This document shows positions 55,113-63,979 of a stretch of DNA of 64,000 nt, piece by piece. Each line of letters starts with the position of its first letter. Position 1 is the stretch's first letter. The notes under the pieces were generated by a model, which was given only the letters and a program-made list of their open reading frames with translations, searched no databases and had not been told where the DNA came from. Where the stretch lies: NCBI GenBank assembly GCA_004193595.1, contig RPGQ01000018.1, positions 1-64,000 of the forward strand, given 5' to 3'. Position numbers and translations under genes: made by a program. Origin of the DNA: Desulfobacteraceae bacterium Eth-SRB2. Its GTDB lineage: Bacteria > Desulfobacterota > Desulfobacteria > Desulfobacterales > UBA11574.

Positions 55113-56321
55113 TTAACCAACGGCTGCCGCCATTTTGAATATGGGCAGATACATGGATACAACCAGACCGCCGATAACACAACCCAGAAATACCAGCATA
55201 AACGGCTCTATCAACGAAGTCATGTTTTCCACCGCCTGGTCAACCTCTTCGTCGTAAAAATCGGCGATCTTATTTAACATGGTATCAAGTGCACCGGTAG
55301 ATTCACCGACAGCAATCATCTGGCATACCATAGACGGGAAAACACCACTTTCGGAAAGAGGATCGGACATTGTACGGCCTTCAGCAATTGCGGATCGAGT
55401 TTCGTACACAGCCTTTTCAATTGTTTTATTACCTGCTGTTTTGGCAACAATCTCAAGCGCGTCTAAAATCGCCACACCACTGGCAAGCATTGTTCCCATG
55501 GTCCGTGTAAACTTGGACACGGCGGCTTTACGAATTAAAAGCCCGAATACCGGCAATTTGAGAACAAAATCGTCCATTATAGCTTGTCCTTTTGCGCTTT
55601 TATAAAACCTTCTGAATACAAATGTTGCCAAAAATATGCCGGCAATGATATAAAAAATGTTTGATTTGACAAACCTGCTCATATTTACAACAATTTGTGT
55701 GGGGACCGGAAGGGCGCCGCCCATCCCCTCAAACATATCCTCAAACACAGGAATAACAAAAACCATAATGATTGCAACGACGATTACAGCGATGGCCATA
55801 GTTACAGCCGGGTAAGTCATAGCCCCTTTTATCTGGGATTTAAGCCTTGCAGCTTTCTCCAAATAAGCAGAGAGACGTCTTAAGATCGTATCAAGGATAC
55901 CGCCGGCTTCACCGGCTGAAATCATGTTTATAAAAAGATCGTCAAACTGCTTTGGGTACTTTTTCAATGCTTCCGCAAAGGTTTGCCCGCTCTCTACATT
56001 CTGTTTAATCTCCTTCAACATATTTTTAAATGTTTTGTTTTCATGCTGTGAAAATAGAATATCGAGGCATTGGATTATTGGAAGACCCGCATCGATCATG
56101 GTAGAAAATTGCCGACAAAAAATTATTATATCTTTCTGTTTTACCCTGGGCTGCATGAAGGAGATGTTTGCAAAAAGGTCCTTGGGTTTTTTCTTAATCT
56201 TGGAAGGAGTTATATTACGCCTGATCAGTTCGGAGCGAACAGCTTCTTCGGTGGGGGCTTCCATCTCACCTTTCTGTTTTTTATTCTGCCTGTTCTTTCC
56301 ACTCCATGAATAGACTGCCAT
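55113..56321 (-). CDS. pilC: Type IV pilus inner-membrane platform protein PilC
   Basis: 402 residues of the GspF/PilC family. AVYSWSGKN...KGEMEAPTEEAVRSELIRRNI opening, two repeats of the GspF domain each with three membrane-near helices: IFCRQFSTMIDAGLPIIQCLDIL and KFTRTMGTMLASGVAILDALEIV. It is the platform between the PilB/PilT ATPases and the growing pilus. ATG at 56319-56321 is chosen (GGAGG about eight bases upstream); the in-frame ATG two codons earlier is too near the ribosome site. The neighbouring PilS-like kinase shares the strand. Confidence 0.93.
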   Translation of the reverse strand: MAVYSWSGKNRQNKKQKGEMEAPTEEAVRSELIRRNITPSKIKKKPKDLFANISFMQPRVKQKDIIIFCRQFSTMIDAGLPIIQCLDILFSQHENKTFKNMLKEIKQNVESGQTFAEALKKYPKQFDDLFINMISAGEAGGILDTILRRLSAYLEKAARLKSQIKGAMTYPAVTMAIAVIVVAIIMVFVIPVFEDMFEGMGGALPVPTQIVVNMSRFVKSNIFYIIAGIFLATFVFRRFYKSAKGQAIMDDFVLKLPVFGLLIRKAAVSKFTRTMGTMLASGVAILDALEIVAKTAGNKTIEKAVYETRSAIAEGRTMSDPLSESGVFPSMVCQMIAVGESTGALDTMLNKIADFYDEEVDQAVENMTSLIEPFMLVFLGCVIGGLVVSMYLPIFKMAAAVG

Positions 56322-56936
56322 AATCATTCCTCCCTTTTAATGGAGACAGTACATAGTTTATAGTAAATCATTTGTGTGTTGCAATTTTATTTTTTGACAT
56401 AAAAACACAAAAAATCAAAGCTTAGGTCCTTAAACGTTTTGAATTCAAATTATACGAATTCATCAAATGTTGATTATTCTTTATCTATATTATCGAAACA
56501 TAATACTATTTTATTTAGCCCGTATATCCTCGTGTCAGCCAATATCATAAAGTACACCAAACAACAACATATTCGCAGAATTAATATAAAATCGTTATGA
56601 TACAGTTTGTTAAATTCGCCTATATATTTAAATCTTTATTTTAGTACTTAACCCTGATAAACTGTAAAAGTAGACTAAAGCCTGCCATAACCTTCCGGGA
56701 AAAAGTGGTTTCCCATTGCCGCCCTCATTGCTGAGATCGGCTTAAGGTTCTTTTTGGCATATGGGCGTTGGCGGGCAAATGACAATTTGAATATAAGAAT
56801 TTTTGTATCATCTACAGAAATTTGTATATTTTTCAAGATCTTTAATTAATAAAATGAAATCCCTCAATAAATTATGGAGTTGGGTCCATATAATTGTTTC
56901 ATTCACCATAACTTATTGATAAGTTATAATAAGAAT
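56322..56936. promoter_or_regulatory. AT-rich divergent intergenic region
   Basis: About 610 bases between divergent pilC and the CCA fusion gene. No gene or word repeat seen. It must hold promoters for both sides, but no box is clear enough to mark. Confidence 0.35.
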
Positions 56937-59606
56937 ATGACAAAAAAACGCAAACACAACAAAAAAGATCTTACGATTATTACTTCCCACATTAATGCCG
57001 ACTTTGACGCATTGGCATCCATGCTTGCAGCCCAGAAGCTTTATCCCGATGCACTTGTTGTTTTTCCCGGTTCCCAAGAAAAAAATTTAAGAAACTTTTT
57101 TATCAATTCTATGGTCTATCTCTTTAACATGGTCAGCATTAAAGATGTGGACCTGTTAAATCTCAAAAGACTGGTTCTGGTGGATACCAAACAGCCAAGC
57201 CGTATCGGGAAATTTGCAAACATTATAGACCGGCCGGACATCGATATACACATTTACGATCATCACCCTCCCATGGATAACGATATCAAGGGTGATTACG
57301 AGGTTCATTGCTTAACCGGCGCCACTGTCAGCATCCTTACGGAAATCATAAAGGATAAGGATATCGACATTTCTCCGGATGAAGCCACCATTATGTGTCT
57401 CGGAATATACGAAGATACCGGTTCTTTTACCTTCCCGTCCACCACCGAAAAAGATTTTACAGCCGCCGCCTTTCTCCTTTCAAAAGGAGCAAATTTAAAC
57501 ATGGTCTCAAATCTGATCTCAAGAGAGATAAGTCCGGAGCAGGTGGGGCTTTTGAACGACATGATCCAGGCGGCAACCCGCTATAATATCAACGGCATCG
57601 AAATTGCGATTACAACCTTATCCACCGACAATTATGTGTCGGATTTCGCTTTCCTGGTCCAAAAGATGGCTAAGATGGAAAACCTCAATGCCATTTTTGC
57701 CATCGCGCGAATGGGAGATAAAATGTACGTGGTGGCCCGAAGCAAAATACCCGAGGTCGATGTGGGAGCGATTGTCACCCCCCTTGGCGGAGGGGGCCAT
57801 ACCTTTGCGGCAGCCGCAAGCATCAAAGGTAAAACACTTGCCCAGATTGAACAAAAACTTATGGAAATCCTCTACAGTAAAATCAGGTCCAGGAACCGGG
57901 CAAAAGACCTAATGTCATCTCCGGTCATTAGGATAGGCAACGATGTTTCCTGCAAAGAAGCCGGCAATCTTCTCACACGTTACAACATAAACGCCCTCAT
58001 AGTTACCCAAAAGCACAACGGGGCAGAAGACCTGCTCGGGTTTATAACCCGACAGGTTATTGAAAAGACAGTGTATCACGGGCTGGAAGACATACCGGTC
58101 AAAGAATATATGACCACCGAACTTGCTTCGGTGGCACCCGATGCCGAACTTATGGAAATTCAGGAAAAAATTATCGATTACAAGCAACGCATTCTTCCTG
58201 TCATCGACAATGGGGTCATCACCGGTGTTATTACGCGTACCGATTTGCTTAACATTCTGGTGGGGGAATCCAAACTTACTTCCTCAAGCTCGCCGGACCC
58301 GCTCAAAGAACCTGTCAACGCCAGGACCAGAAACATCCTTAAGTTCATGAAAGAACGCCTTTCACATCGTATTTTCGACACGCTTCAGGTCATCGGCGAA
58401 AAAGCTCACGAATTAGGTTACAGTGCTTATGTTGTGGGCGGATTTGTACGCGATCTGTTTCTGTACCGAATCAATGAAGATATAGACATTGTCATCGAAG
58501 GCAACGGCATTGCATTTGCGAAAGAATATGTTAAAATGGTTGATGCCCGTATTCACTCCTACGAAAAGTTCGGCACCGCGGTAATTATCTTTCCGGACGG
58601 TTTTAAAATTGATGTGGCTTCTGCCAGAATGGAATACTACAAGTTCCCGGCGGCCCTTCCAACGGTGGAGATGAGTTCGATAAAACTCGATCTATTTCGG
58701 AGAGATTTCACTATAAACACCCTTGCGATTCAGCTCAATCCGGATAAATTCGGTCTATTGATCGATTTTTTTGCGGCCCGGAAGGACATTAAGGAAAAAT
58801 CTATCCGGGTGTTGCACAATTTGAGTTTTGTTGAGGACCCGACCCGGGTCTTCCGCGCAATAAGATTCGAACAGCGTTTCGGTTTTTCCATCGGGAAACT
58901 GACTTCGGGTCTTATTGAAAATGCCGTAAAAATGGATTTTTTCAAGCGGCTCAGCGGCCGGAGGGTATTTTCCGAATTGCGTCAGATTCTAGAAGAAGAA
59001 ACTCCTCTGGCCGCCATCAAAAGGCTGGATGAATATGAGCTTCTGAATGTTGTCCACCCTTCCATAGTATTAAGCGACCAAATGATTTCATTGTTTAATT
59101 CAGTTAAAAAGGTGCTGTCCTGGCATGATTTGCTTTTTTTGGAAGAACCGTATATGAAATGGGCCGTTTATTTTCTGGCGCTTACACGGCACTGCGATAA
59201 AGAAACCGCCGATGAAATCAGCATGCGAATTAAAGTTGCGCCGCGATACAAAAAAATTTTCTGTAAGGACCGTTTTGAGGCTGACAGGTCACTTTTATGG
59301 ATGGAACGAAATCTCCCGACAAAAAACAGCACGATCTACAAACGACTTTCCGTTTTCAGAATCGAACTGATCCTGTACATGATGGCCGCCACAGAACACA
59401 AAAGGGTAAAGAGATCCATCTCCAATTACTTTACCCGACTGAGACATATTAATACATCGGTAAAAGGCAAGGATTTGAAAAAAATGGGTCTTGAACCCGG
59501 TCCGATTTACCGGGAAATCCTTGAGGCCGTCCTGGATACCAAATTAAACGGTGAGATTAAAACACGCAATGATGAACTCGATTTTGTGAAAAACTATGTT
59601 TGCTAA
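56937..59606 (+). CDS. DHH phosphoesterase-CBS-tRNA nucleotidyltransferase fusion
   Basis: About 889 residues from ATG 56937 (MTKKRKHNKKDLTI); an ATG 21 codons earlier is open but poorly supported. Order: DHH domain (ITSHINADFDALASML, VLVDTKQPSRIG, IYDHHPP, ~1-230), DHHA1 (LGGGGHTFAAAASIKG, ~280-310), two CBS domains (~325-460, VKEYMTTELASVAPD, VITGVITRTDLL), then class II CCA/poly(A) polymerase head with YVVGGFVRDLFLYRINEDIDIVI (G-G-x-V-R-D and D-x-D, ~505-530) and RRDFTINTLAI. Probably adds CCA or A to tRNA 3' ends, with the DHH part hydrolysing short RNAs or cyclic dinucleotides; a known delta-proteobacterial architecture. Confidence 0.92.
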   Translation: MTKKRKHNKKDLTIITSHINADFDALASMLAAQKLYPDALVVFPGSQEKNLRNFFINSMVYLFNMVSIKDVDLLNLKRLVLVDTKQPSRIGKFANIIDRPDIDIHIYDHHPPMDNDIKGDYEVHCLTGATVSILTEIIKDKDIDISPDEATIMCLGIYEDTGSFTFPSTTEKDFTAAAFLLSKGANLNMVSNLISREISPEQVGLLNDMIQAATRYNINGIEIAITTLSTDNYVSDFAFLVQKMAKMENLNAIFAIARMGDKMYVVARSKIPEVDVGAIVTPLGGGGHTFAAAASIKGKTLAQIEQKLMEILYSKIRSRNRAKDLMSSPVIRIGNDVSCKEAGNLLTRYNINALIVTQKHNGAEDLLGFITRQVIEKTVYHGLEDIPVKEYMTTELASVAPDAELMEIQEKIIDYKQRILPVIDNGVITGVITRTDLLNILVGESKLTSSSSPDPLKEPVNARTRNILKFMKERLSHRIFDTLQVIGEKAHELGYSAYVVGGFVRDLFLYRINEDIDIVIEGNGIAFAKEYVKMVDARIHSYEKFGTAVIIFPDGFKIDVASARMEYYKFPAALPTVEMSSIKLDLFRRDFTINTLAIQLNPDKFGLLIDFFAARKDIKEKSIRVLHNLSFVEDPTRVFRAIRFEQRFGFSIGKLTSGLIENAVKMDFFKRLSGRRVFSELRQILEEETPLAAIKRLDEYELLNVVHPSIVLSDQMISLFNSVKKVLSWHDLLFLEEPYMKWAVYFLALTRHCDKETADEISMRIKVAPRYKKIFCKDRFEADRSLLWMERNLPTKNSTIYKRLSVFRIELILYMMAATEHKRVKRSISNYFTRLRHINTSVKGKDLKKMGLEPGPIYREILEAVLDTKLNGEIKTRNDELDFVKNYVC

Positions 59607-59607
59607 T

Positions 59608-59851
59608 CTAACGTCTCGAAAATTTTACAATTTATCGAAAATAAAAGTATTTTTTAGGCTTATATTTTTAACTCGGATAAGGAATGATGGAATATTGGAA
59701 TATTGGAATGATGATTTAAAGAAGATGATATTCCTCTATTTAATTCCGGTCAAAAGGAATTTTACAATAATCCAACTTCCCATTTTCCCAAAACCCAATA
59801 TTCCAGCGTTCCAATATTCCAACATTCCAATTATGAGCAAAGCGAACTAAC
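59608..59851 (+). repeat. Composite element, copy E (flush with next start codon)
   Basis: Head TAACGTCTCGAAAATTTTAC, TTATCGAAAATAAAAG, TTAGGCTTATATTTTTAACTCGG, GGAATGATGGAATATTGG words, loop, CCAATATTCCAGCGTTCC words, tail ATTCCAATTATGAGC and GCGAACTAAC. The last base touches the ATG of the M50 protease gene. Confidence 0.85.
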
Positions 59852-60502
59852 ATGGATCTGAATCAAATGGTTGTAATGATCGTTGCGCTCCTTTTTGCCG
59901 TAACCATTCATGAGGTGGCACACGGCTATGTGGCGCTCCGTATGGGAGATAATACCGCCCTTTTGGCCGGAAGACTGACCTTAAACCCAATCAAACATCT
60001 CGACTTTGTAGGGTCGTTACTTCTGCCGCTGATATTACACTTGACAGGCTCTCCGATCATTTTTGGTTATGCCAAGCCTGTGCCGGTTAATTTTTCCAAT
60101 TTTCGTGATAGCCGCAAAAGTACGATTTATGTGGCATCAGCCGGTGTTCTGGCTAACTTCGCCCTGGCCATTGTTTCCGGTGTGCTCTTTCAAGCCCTTG
60201 CCCATTTTCAATGGTTATGGAACGGGTCCATATTCAGACCCTTTATCATGGATTTCTACCATATGCTTTTTTACAGCGTGGTGATTAATCTGGTTCTTGC
60301 AATATTCAACCTGATCCCAATTCCGCCTTTGGACGGGAGCAAAATACTCGATATGTTTCTGCCGGATTCCTTAAGGCTGCATTATGCCCGTATTGAACGA
60401 TTCGGCATGATAATAATTATTTTCTTGCTTCTAACAAATGTTGTGGGTAGGTTTATTTCATTTTTTTTGACCCCCATGTTAAATATTCTCATCGGCAGAT
60501 AG
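59852..60502 (+). CDS. Site-2-type membrane metalloprotease (M50)
   Basis: 216 residues, about six membrane helices. TIHEVAHGYVALRMG has the H-E-x-x-H zinc site, and NLIPIPPLDGSKIL the distal Asp (N-x2-P-x2-P-L-D-G). The small, PDZ-free group resembles YwhC/SpoIVFB-like rhomboid-size S2P proteins of unknown substrate, here beside trpS and scpAB as in many bacteria. No Shine-Dalgarno is visible: all upstream sequence is composite repeat E. Ends in TAG. Confidence 0.9.
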   Translation: MDLNQMVVMIVALLFAVTIHEVAHGYVALRMGDNTALLAGRLTLNPIKHLDFVGSLLLPLILHLTGSPIIFGYAKPVPVNFSNFRDSRKSTIYVASAGVLANFALAIVSGVLFQALAHFQWLWNGSIFRPFIMDFYHMLFYSVVINLVLAIFNLIPIPPLDGSKILDMFLPDSLRLHYARIERFGMIIIIFLLLTNVVGRFISFFLTPMLNILIGR

Positions 60503-60616
60503 CCGGATGTTGGGATTTAAGATTAAAATTTGAAAATTAATGAAAAGCCTTTGGGAAATGGTTGATTCTGCCCCCCCGCTTGGGGCGAGACTTTGAAAAA
60601 TGTTCATTTTTGCCTG

Positions 60617-60770
60617 CCCGGTTAAATTTGAAGACCATTTAACCGGGGTTCAAGGCTAAGGACAAATCTGCAGGATAGCAGATTTGGACAGCTGTCAAGC
60701 TGCCCGCAAGGGCAAGGGCAAGGGGCATGGACGCCCCAAGTCAACGCGAAAATTTTAACCACAGGAGATT
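60617..60770 (+). promoter_or_regulatory. trpS: Structured leader upstream of trpS
   Basis: Three stacked hairpins: CCCGGTTAAAT/ATTTAACCGGG (60617-60627/60637-60647), CAAATCTGC/GCAGATTTG (60663-60671/60678-60686), and GGGGC/GCCCC (~60723-60737), then ACAGGAG before the ATG. No T-box sequence (no AGGGUGGNACCGCG) is present. It could be a leader controlling trpS or simply repeat DNA. Confidence 0.45.
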
Positions 60771-60774
60771 CTAT

Positions 60775-61761
60775 ATGGCAGAAAAAAAGAGGGTACTCAG
60801 CGGGATGCGTCCTACAGGACCCCTTCACCTTGGAAATCTGTATGGTGCCCTTGCAAACTGGGTAAAGATGCAGGAACAGTATGACTGTTTTTTCTTCATC
60901 GCCGACTGGCATGCCTTAACCAGCGACTATGAAGATACCGGCTCTATCTCAGGATATATCCGCAATATGTTAATAGACTGGTTGAGCGCAGGGCTTTCGC
61001 CTGAGAAAAGCACCCTTTTTATTCAATCACATATCAAAGAACATGCGGAACTCTTTCTTATCCTTTCTATGATAACACCCGTGCCGTGGCTGGAGCGAAA
61101 TCCCACCTACAAGGATCAGATTGTTCAGCTCAGCAACAAAGATCTTTCCACCTTTGGTTTTCTCGGATATCCGATCTTGCAGGCGGCAGATATTATCATG
61201 TATAAGGCCCACGGGGTTCCTGTGGGCGTGGATCAGGTTCCCCATGTTGAAATTACGCGGGAAATCGCCAGAAGATTCAATTATTTTTATGGTGAAGTGT
61301 TCCCTGAGCCGGAATCGATTTTGACCGAAACACCCAAAATACTCGGCATTGACCGCCGCAAAATGAGCAAAAGTTACAACAACGCCATTTATTTTTCAGA
61401 CAGCCCTGATAACATCGCTGCCATGGTTTCCAAAATGCTCACCGATCCCCAGCGCGCCAGGAAAAGCGACCCGGGCGATCCTGATGTTTGTAATGTCTAC
61501 GAATTTCACAAGATTTACAGTGATAGCAACACCGTGGACAGAATAAACAAAGAATGCCGCACCGCCGAAATCGGCTGCGTTGAATGCAAGAAAATAATGG
61601 CTCAAAATCTCATAAAAGCTTTAGAGCCCATGCGTGAAAAAAGAGCATATTACGAAGCCCGGCCACAACTTGTCGACGACATCATTACGGACGGATGCGA
61701 AAGAGCACGACGGGTTGCCCTCCGTACCATGGCAGAGGTAAGAGAGGCTGTAAAACTATAG
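60775..61761 (+). CDS. trpS: Tryptophanyl-tRNA synthetase
   Basis: About 328 residues, class I. GMRPTGPLHLGNLYGALANW carries the HIGH-like motif, FFFIADWHALTSDY the Trp-site region, GVDQVPHVEITREIARRFN and the KMSKS motif itself (DRRKMSKSYNNA). ATG 60775 is chosen for AGGAG eight bases upstream; the longer frame from 60727 reads through the leader. Ends in TAG. Charges tRNA-Trp. Next genes are scpA and scpB. Confidence 0.96.
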   Translation: MAEKKRVLSGMRPTGPLHLGNLYGALANWVKMQEQYDCFFFIADWHALTSDYEDTGSISGYIRNMLIDWLSAGLSPEKSTLFIQSHIKEHAELFLILSMITPVPWLERNPTYKDQIVQLSNKDLSTFGFLGYPILQAADIIMYKAHGVPVGVDQVPHVEITREIARRFNYFYGEVFPEPESILTETPKILGIDRRKMSKSYNNAIYFSDSPDNIAAMVSKMLTDPQRARKSDPGDPDVCNVYEFHKIYSDSNTVDRINKECRTAEIGCVECKKIMAQNLIKALEPMREKRAYYEARPQLVDDIITDGCERARRVALRTMAEVREAVKL

Positions 61762-61812
61762 TTTCCATTGACGATTACGTCAAATTTTCAATCTTAACAT
61801 CCGTTATCCATA

Positions 61813-62529
61813 ATGACTCCTGATGAACGTTATCAAGTACAGCTCGAAAATATCTTTGAAGGTCCCATGGACCTTTTGGTGCACCTTATTAAAAAACATG
61901 AGGTTGACATCTATGATATTCCCATCGCCCTGATAACGGAACAGTATCTGAAATATTTAGAGTGGATGAAGGCCATGAACATAGATGTGGCCGGGGAATT
62001 TCTTGTGTTGGCATCCACCCTGACACAAATAAAGTCGAGGATGCTCCTTCCGGCCCATGAAGACGAGGATGAAGACGAAGACCCCCGCCTTGAAATTATC
62101 AGGCCCCTTGAGGAATACCTCCGGATTAAGTCAGCGGCCGAAAAGCTGGCAAAAAGGGATCTTCTGGGAGAAGATACCTTTGTCAGAAATCCGGGTCTAG
62201 AAGATTATTTGCTTAACCGGGAGAAAGCGGTAATAGATGTCGGGCTATTTGAACTTATCGATGCGTTCCAAAAAATCCTTGAAAACCTCACCCCCATTGG
62301 CCGGATGGAGATTAATGCCGACACCATTACGGTCAGAGACAGAATCGTTCAGATAGTGGATATTTTTGAAACCAAGGAGTCGGTAACGTTTAATGAGCTG
62401 TTTTCCAAGAATGCCGACAAAAGCGAGGTGGTTGTGACATTTCTTGCAATTCTTGAAATGGTTAGGCTCTCACTGATACGGATTGCACAGCATACCCAGA
62501 CAGGGATTATCAGACTCTTTTATTTATAA
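61813..62529 (+). CDS. scpA: Segregation and condensation protein ScpA
   Basis: 238 residues, kleisin. N-terminal YQVQLENIFEGPMDLLVHLIKKHEVDIYDI binds the SMC neck, the acidic linker HEDEDEDEDPR lies near residue 80, and the C-terminal winged helix (TFNELFSKNADKSEVVVTFLAILEMVRL) binds the SMC head. It shares one base with the scpB start (TAATG). Confidence 0.95.
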   Translation: MTPDERYQVQLENIFEGPMDLLVHLIKKHEVDIYDIPIALITEQYLKYLEWMKAMNIDVAGEFLVLASTLTQIKSRMLLPAHEDEDEDEDPRLEIIRPLEEYLRIKSAAEKLAKRDLLGEDTFVRNPGLEDYLLNREKAVIDVGLFELIDAFQKILENLTPIGRMEINADTITVRDRIVQIVDIFETKESVTFNELFSKNADKSEVVVTFLAILEMVRLSLIRIAQHTQTGIIRLFYL

Positions 62530-63071
62530 TGGAAGAAATAAAAAACATCATAGAAAGTCTTTTGATGGTGGCCGGGGAACCCCTTACGATCGACCATATT
62601 AATAATATACTCACCCAGGCCGAAAAAAAAGAGATCCGAAACGCACTTTCCGAACTTTCAAAAGAATATGAAGCCCGCAAAGGCGGTTTCTTTTTACGGG
62701 AAGTCGCCGGCGGCTACCAGATTCGTACCCGACCCGAATACAGGGAATGGATCAAACGGTTAATTCAGCCCAAAGCGCTGCGTCTCTCCAAGGCCGCTTT
62801 GGAAACTCTGGCAATCATTGCTTACAAACAGCCGATCATTCGCAGCGATATAGAACATGTCCGGGGGGTTAACTGCGGCGGAATCCTTCGTATGCTGCTT
62901 GAGCGGAGACTGATCCGGATTTTGGGGAAAAAGGAAATTCCCGGCCGCCCCCTTATTTATGCGACAACAAAGCAGTTTCTTGAACTATTTGATCTCAAAG
63001 ATCTGAAAGACCTCCCCACACCCGAAGAAATTATAACTCTCGGAGAAGCGTCATCGGAACAGATAGGATAA
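62529..63071 (+). CDS. scpB: Segregation and condensation protein ScpB
   Basis: 180 residues, two winged helices: IIESLLMVAGEPLTIDHINN and LSKAALETLAIIAYKQPIIRSDIEHVRGVNCGGILRMLLERRLIRILG, the latter the diagnostic ScpB block. Forms the SMC-ScpAB complex that compacts and separates chromosomes. Overlaps scpA. Confidence 0.96.
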   Translation: MEEIKNIIESLLMVAGEPLTIDHINNILTQAEKKEIRNALSELSKEYEARKGGFFLREVAGGYQIRTRPEYREWIKRLIQPKALRLSKAALETLAIIAYKQPIIRSDIEHVRGVNCGGILRMLLERRLIRILGKKEIPGRPLIYATTKQFLELFDLKDLKDLPTPEEIITLGEASSEQIG

Positions 63072-63100
63072 CCAACTGTTTTAAAAATATAAAAAAGTGC

Positions 63101-63130
63101 TTGACTTGGAAGTAATTAACACTCTATATA
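63101..63130 (+). promoter_or_regulatory. Candidate sigma-70 promoter for HU/IHF gene
   Basis: TTGACT (63101-63106), 18-base spacer, TATATA (63125-63130), ~160 bases before the HU/IHF start. The rest of the leader (63131-63290) holds no gene; AAGGAG precedes the ATG. Confidence 0.55.
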
Positions 63131-63290
63131 ACTAATTAATTTGTTTCATCAATTACAATGCAACTCATTACAACACATTTTTGCTATTCATTAAAAAGGA
63201 GAAACCGTTGGGAAATGTTTACCGCTTTTAGCGGGATGTACCACCCGACACCGAAATGGGGATATTTTTCAAAGGTCTCAAGGAGCTTAT

Positions 63291-63569
63291 ATGAACAGAT
63301 CAGACTTGGTTAATAAACTAAAGGATAAAGCAGCTCTTAGCAAAAAAGACGCCGCAGAAGTTGTTGATACCTTTTTTGATGAAATAACGGGAGCACTTGT
63401 AAAAGGTGAGCGGGTTGAAATCAGGAGTTTCGGCAGTTTTACGGTAAAAAATTATAAGCCGTACGTGGGCCGAAATCCTAAAACCGGAAAACAAATTAAT
63501 GTATCTTCCAAAAAACTTCCTTTCTTCAAAGTCGGCAAAGAATTAAAGGAAAAAGTTGATAGTCAATAA
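63291..63569 (+). CDS. HU/IHF-family nucleoid protein
   Basis: 92 residues: NRSDLVNKLKDKAALSKKDA (helical base), VEIRSFGSFTVKNYKPYVGRNPKTGKQINV (beta arm with the intercalating Pro in G-R-N-P-x-T-G) and FFKVGKELKEKV. It bends DNA as a dimer. The arm sequence is closer to IHF-beta/HU hybrids of the phylum than to E. coli HU. tRNA-Val starts four bases after the stop, so the two may share a transcript. Confidence 0.93.
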   Translation: MNRSDLVNKLKDKAALSKKDAAEVVDTFFDEITGALVKGERVEIRSFGSFTVKNYKPYVGRNPKTGKQINVSSKKLPFFKVGKELKEKVDSQ

Positions 63570-63573
63570 TTAC

Positions 63574-63648
63574 GGGCGGTTAACTCAGTGGGAGAGTGCT
63601 ACCTTCACACGGTAGAAGTCACTGGTTCAAATCCAGTACCGCCTACCA
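63574..63648 (+). tRNA. tRNA-Val(CAC) with encoded CCA
   Basis: 75 bases. Acceptor GGGCGGT pairs with ACCGCCT; anticodon arm CTACC-TTCACAC-GGTAG gives anticodon CAC (Val, GTG codon); T arm ACTGG-TTCAAAT-CCAGT. CCA is encoded at the end. Confidence 0.95.
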
Positions 63649-63656
63649 AGATTATC

Positions 63657-63689
63657 AAGGGGTTACGGTATATGCCGCAACCCCTTTTT
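63657..63689 (+). terminator. Rho-independent terminator after tRNA-Val
   Basis: Stem AAGGGGTT-A-CGG / CCG-C-AACCCCTT with loop TATATG and a T5 tail, eight bases after the tRNA. Confidence 0.85.
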
Positions 63690-63979
63690 GTTTCTGATCC
63701 AGTTTTTTCATGGCGGCGAAACAGCGAGACCTTTCACGCCATGAAAACCGAAAAGCGTTTAAAAGGATTTGAGGAGCGCCTGGGGAAAATTGAGGAAAAG
63801 GAAAAATCACACAAAGAAAAAGAATCTCGAATCCGAAAGGGCGATAACGATGCGGAAAAGGACACAATCCTGAAAAAAAGAATGGTGTGTGTAGGTTAGA
63901 TTTTTACATCTGTTATATAAGGTATATGTATAAAGGAGACGGTAATATACAATAAGTCACTATATTTTTTATTAAAACC

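Noticed and set aside
60503..60774. T-box leader controlling trpS
   Set aside because: The conserved T-box bulge sequence and antiterminator are absent.
63588..63899. 103-codon plus-strand frame over the tRNA
   Set aside because: Its first third is the tRNA and its terminator. A shorter version (from 63741, Lys/Glu-rich) has no ribosome site and follows a terminator; too weak to call.
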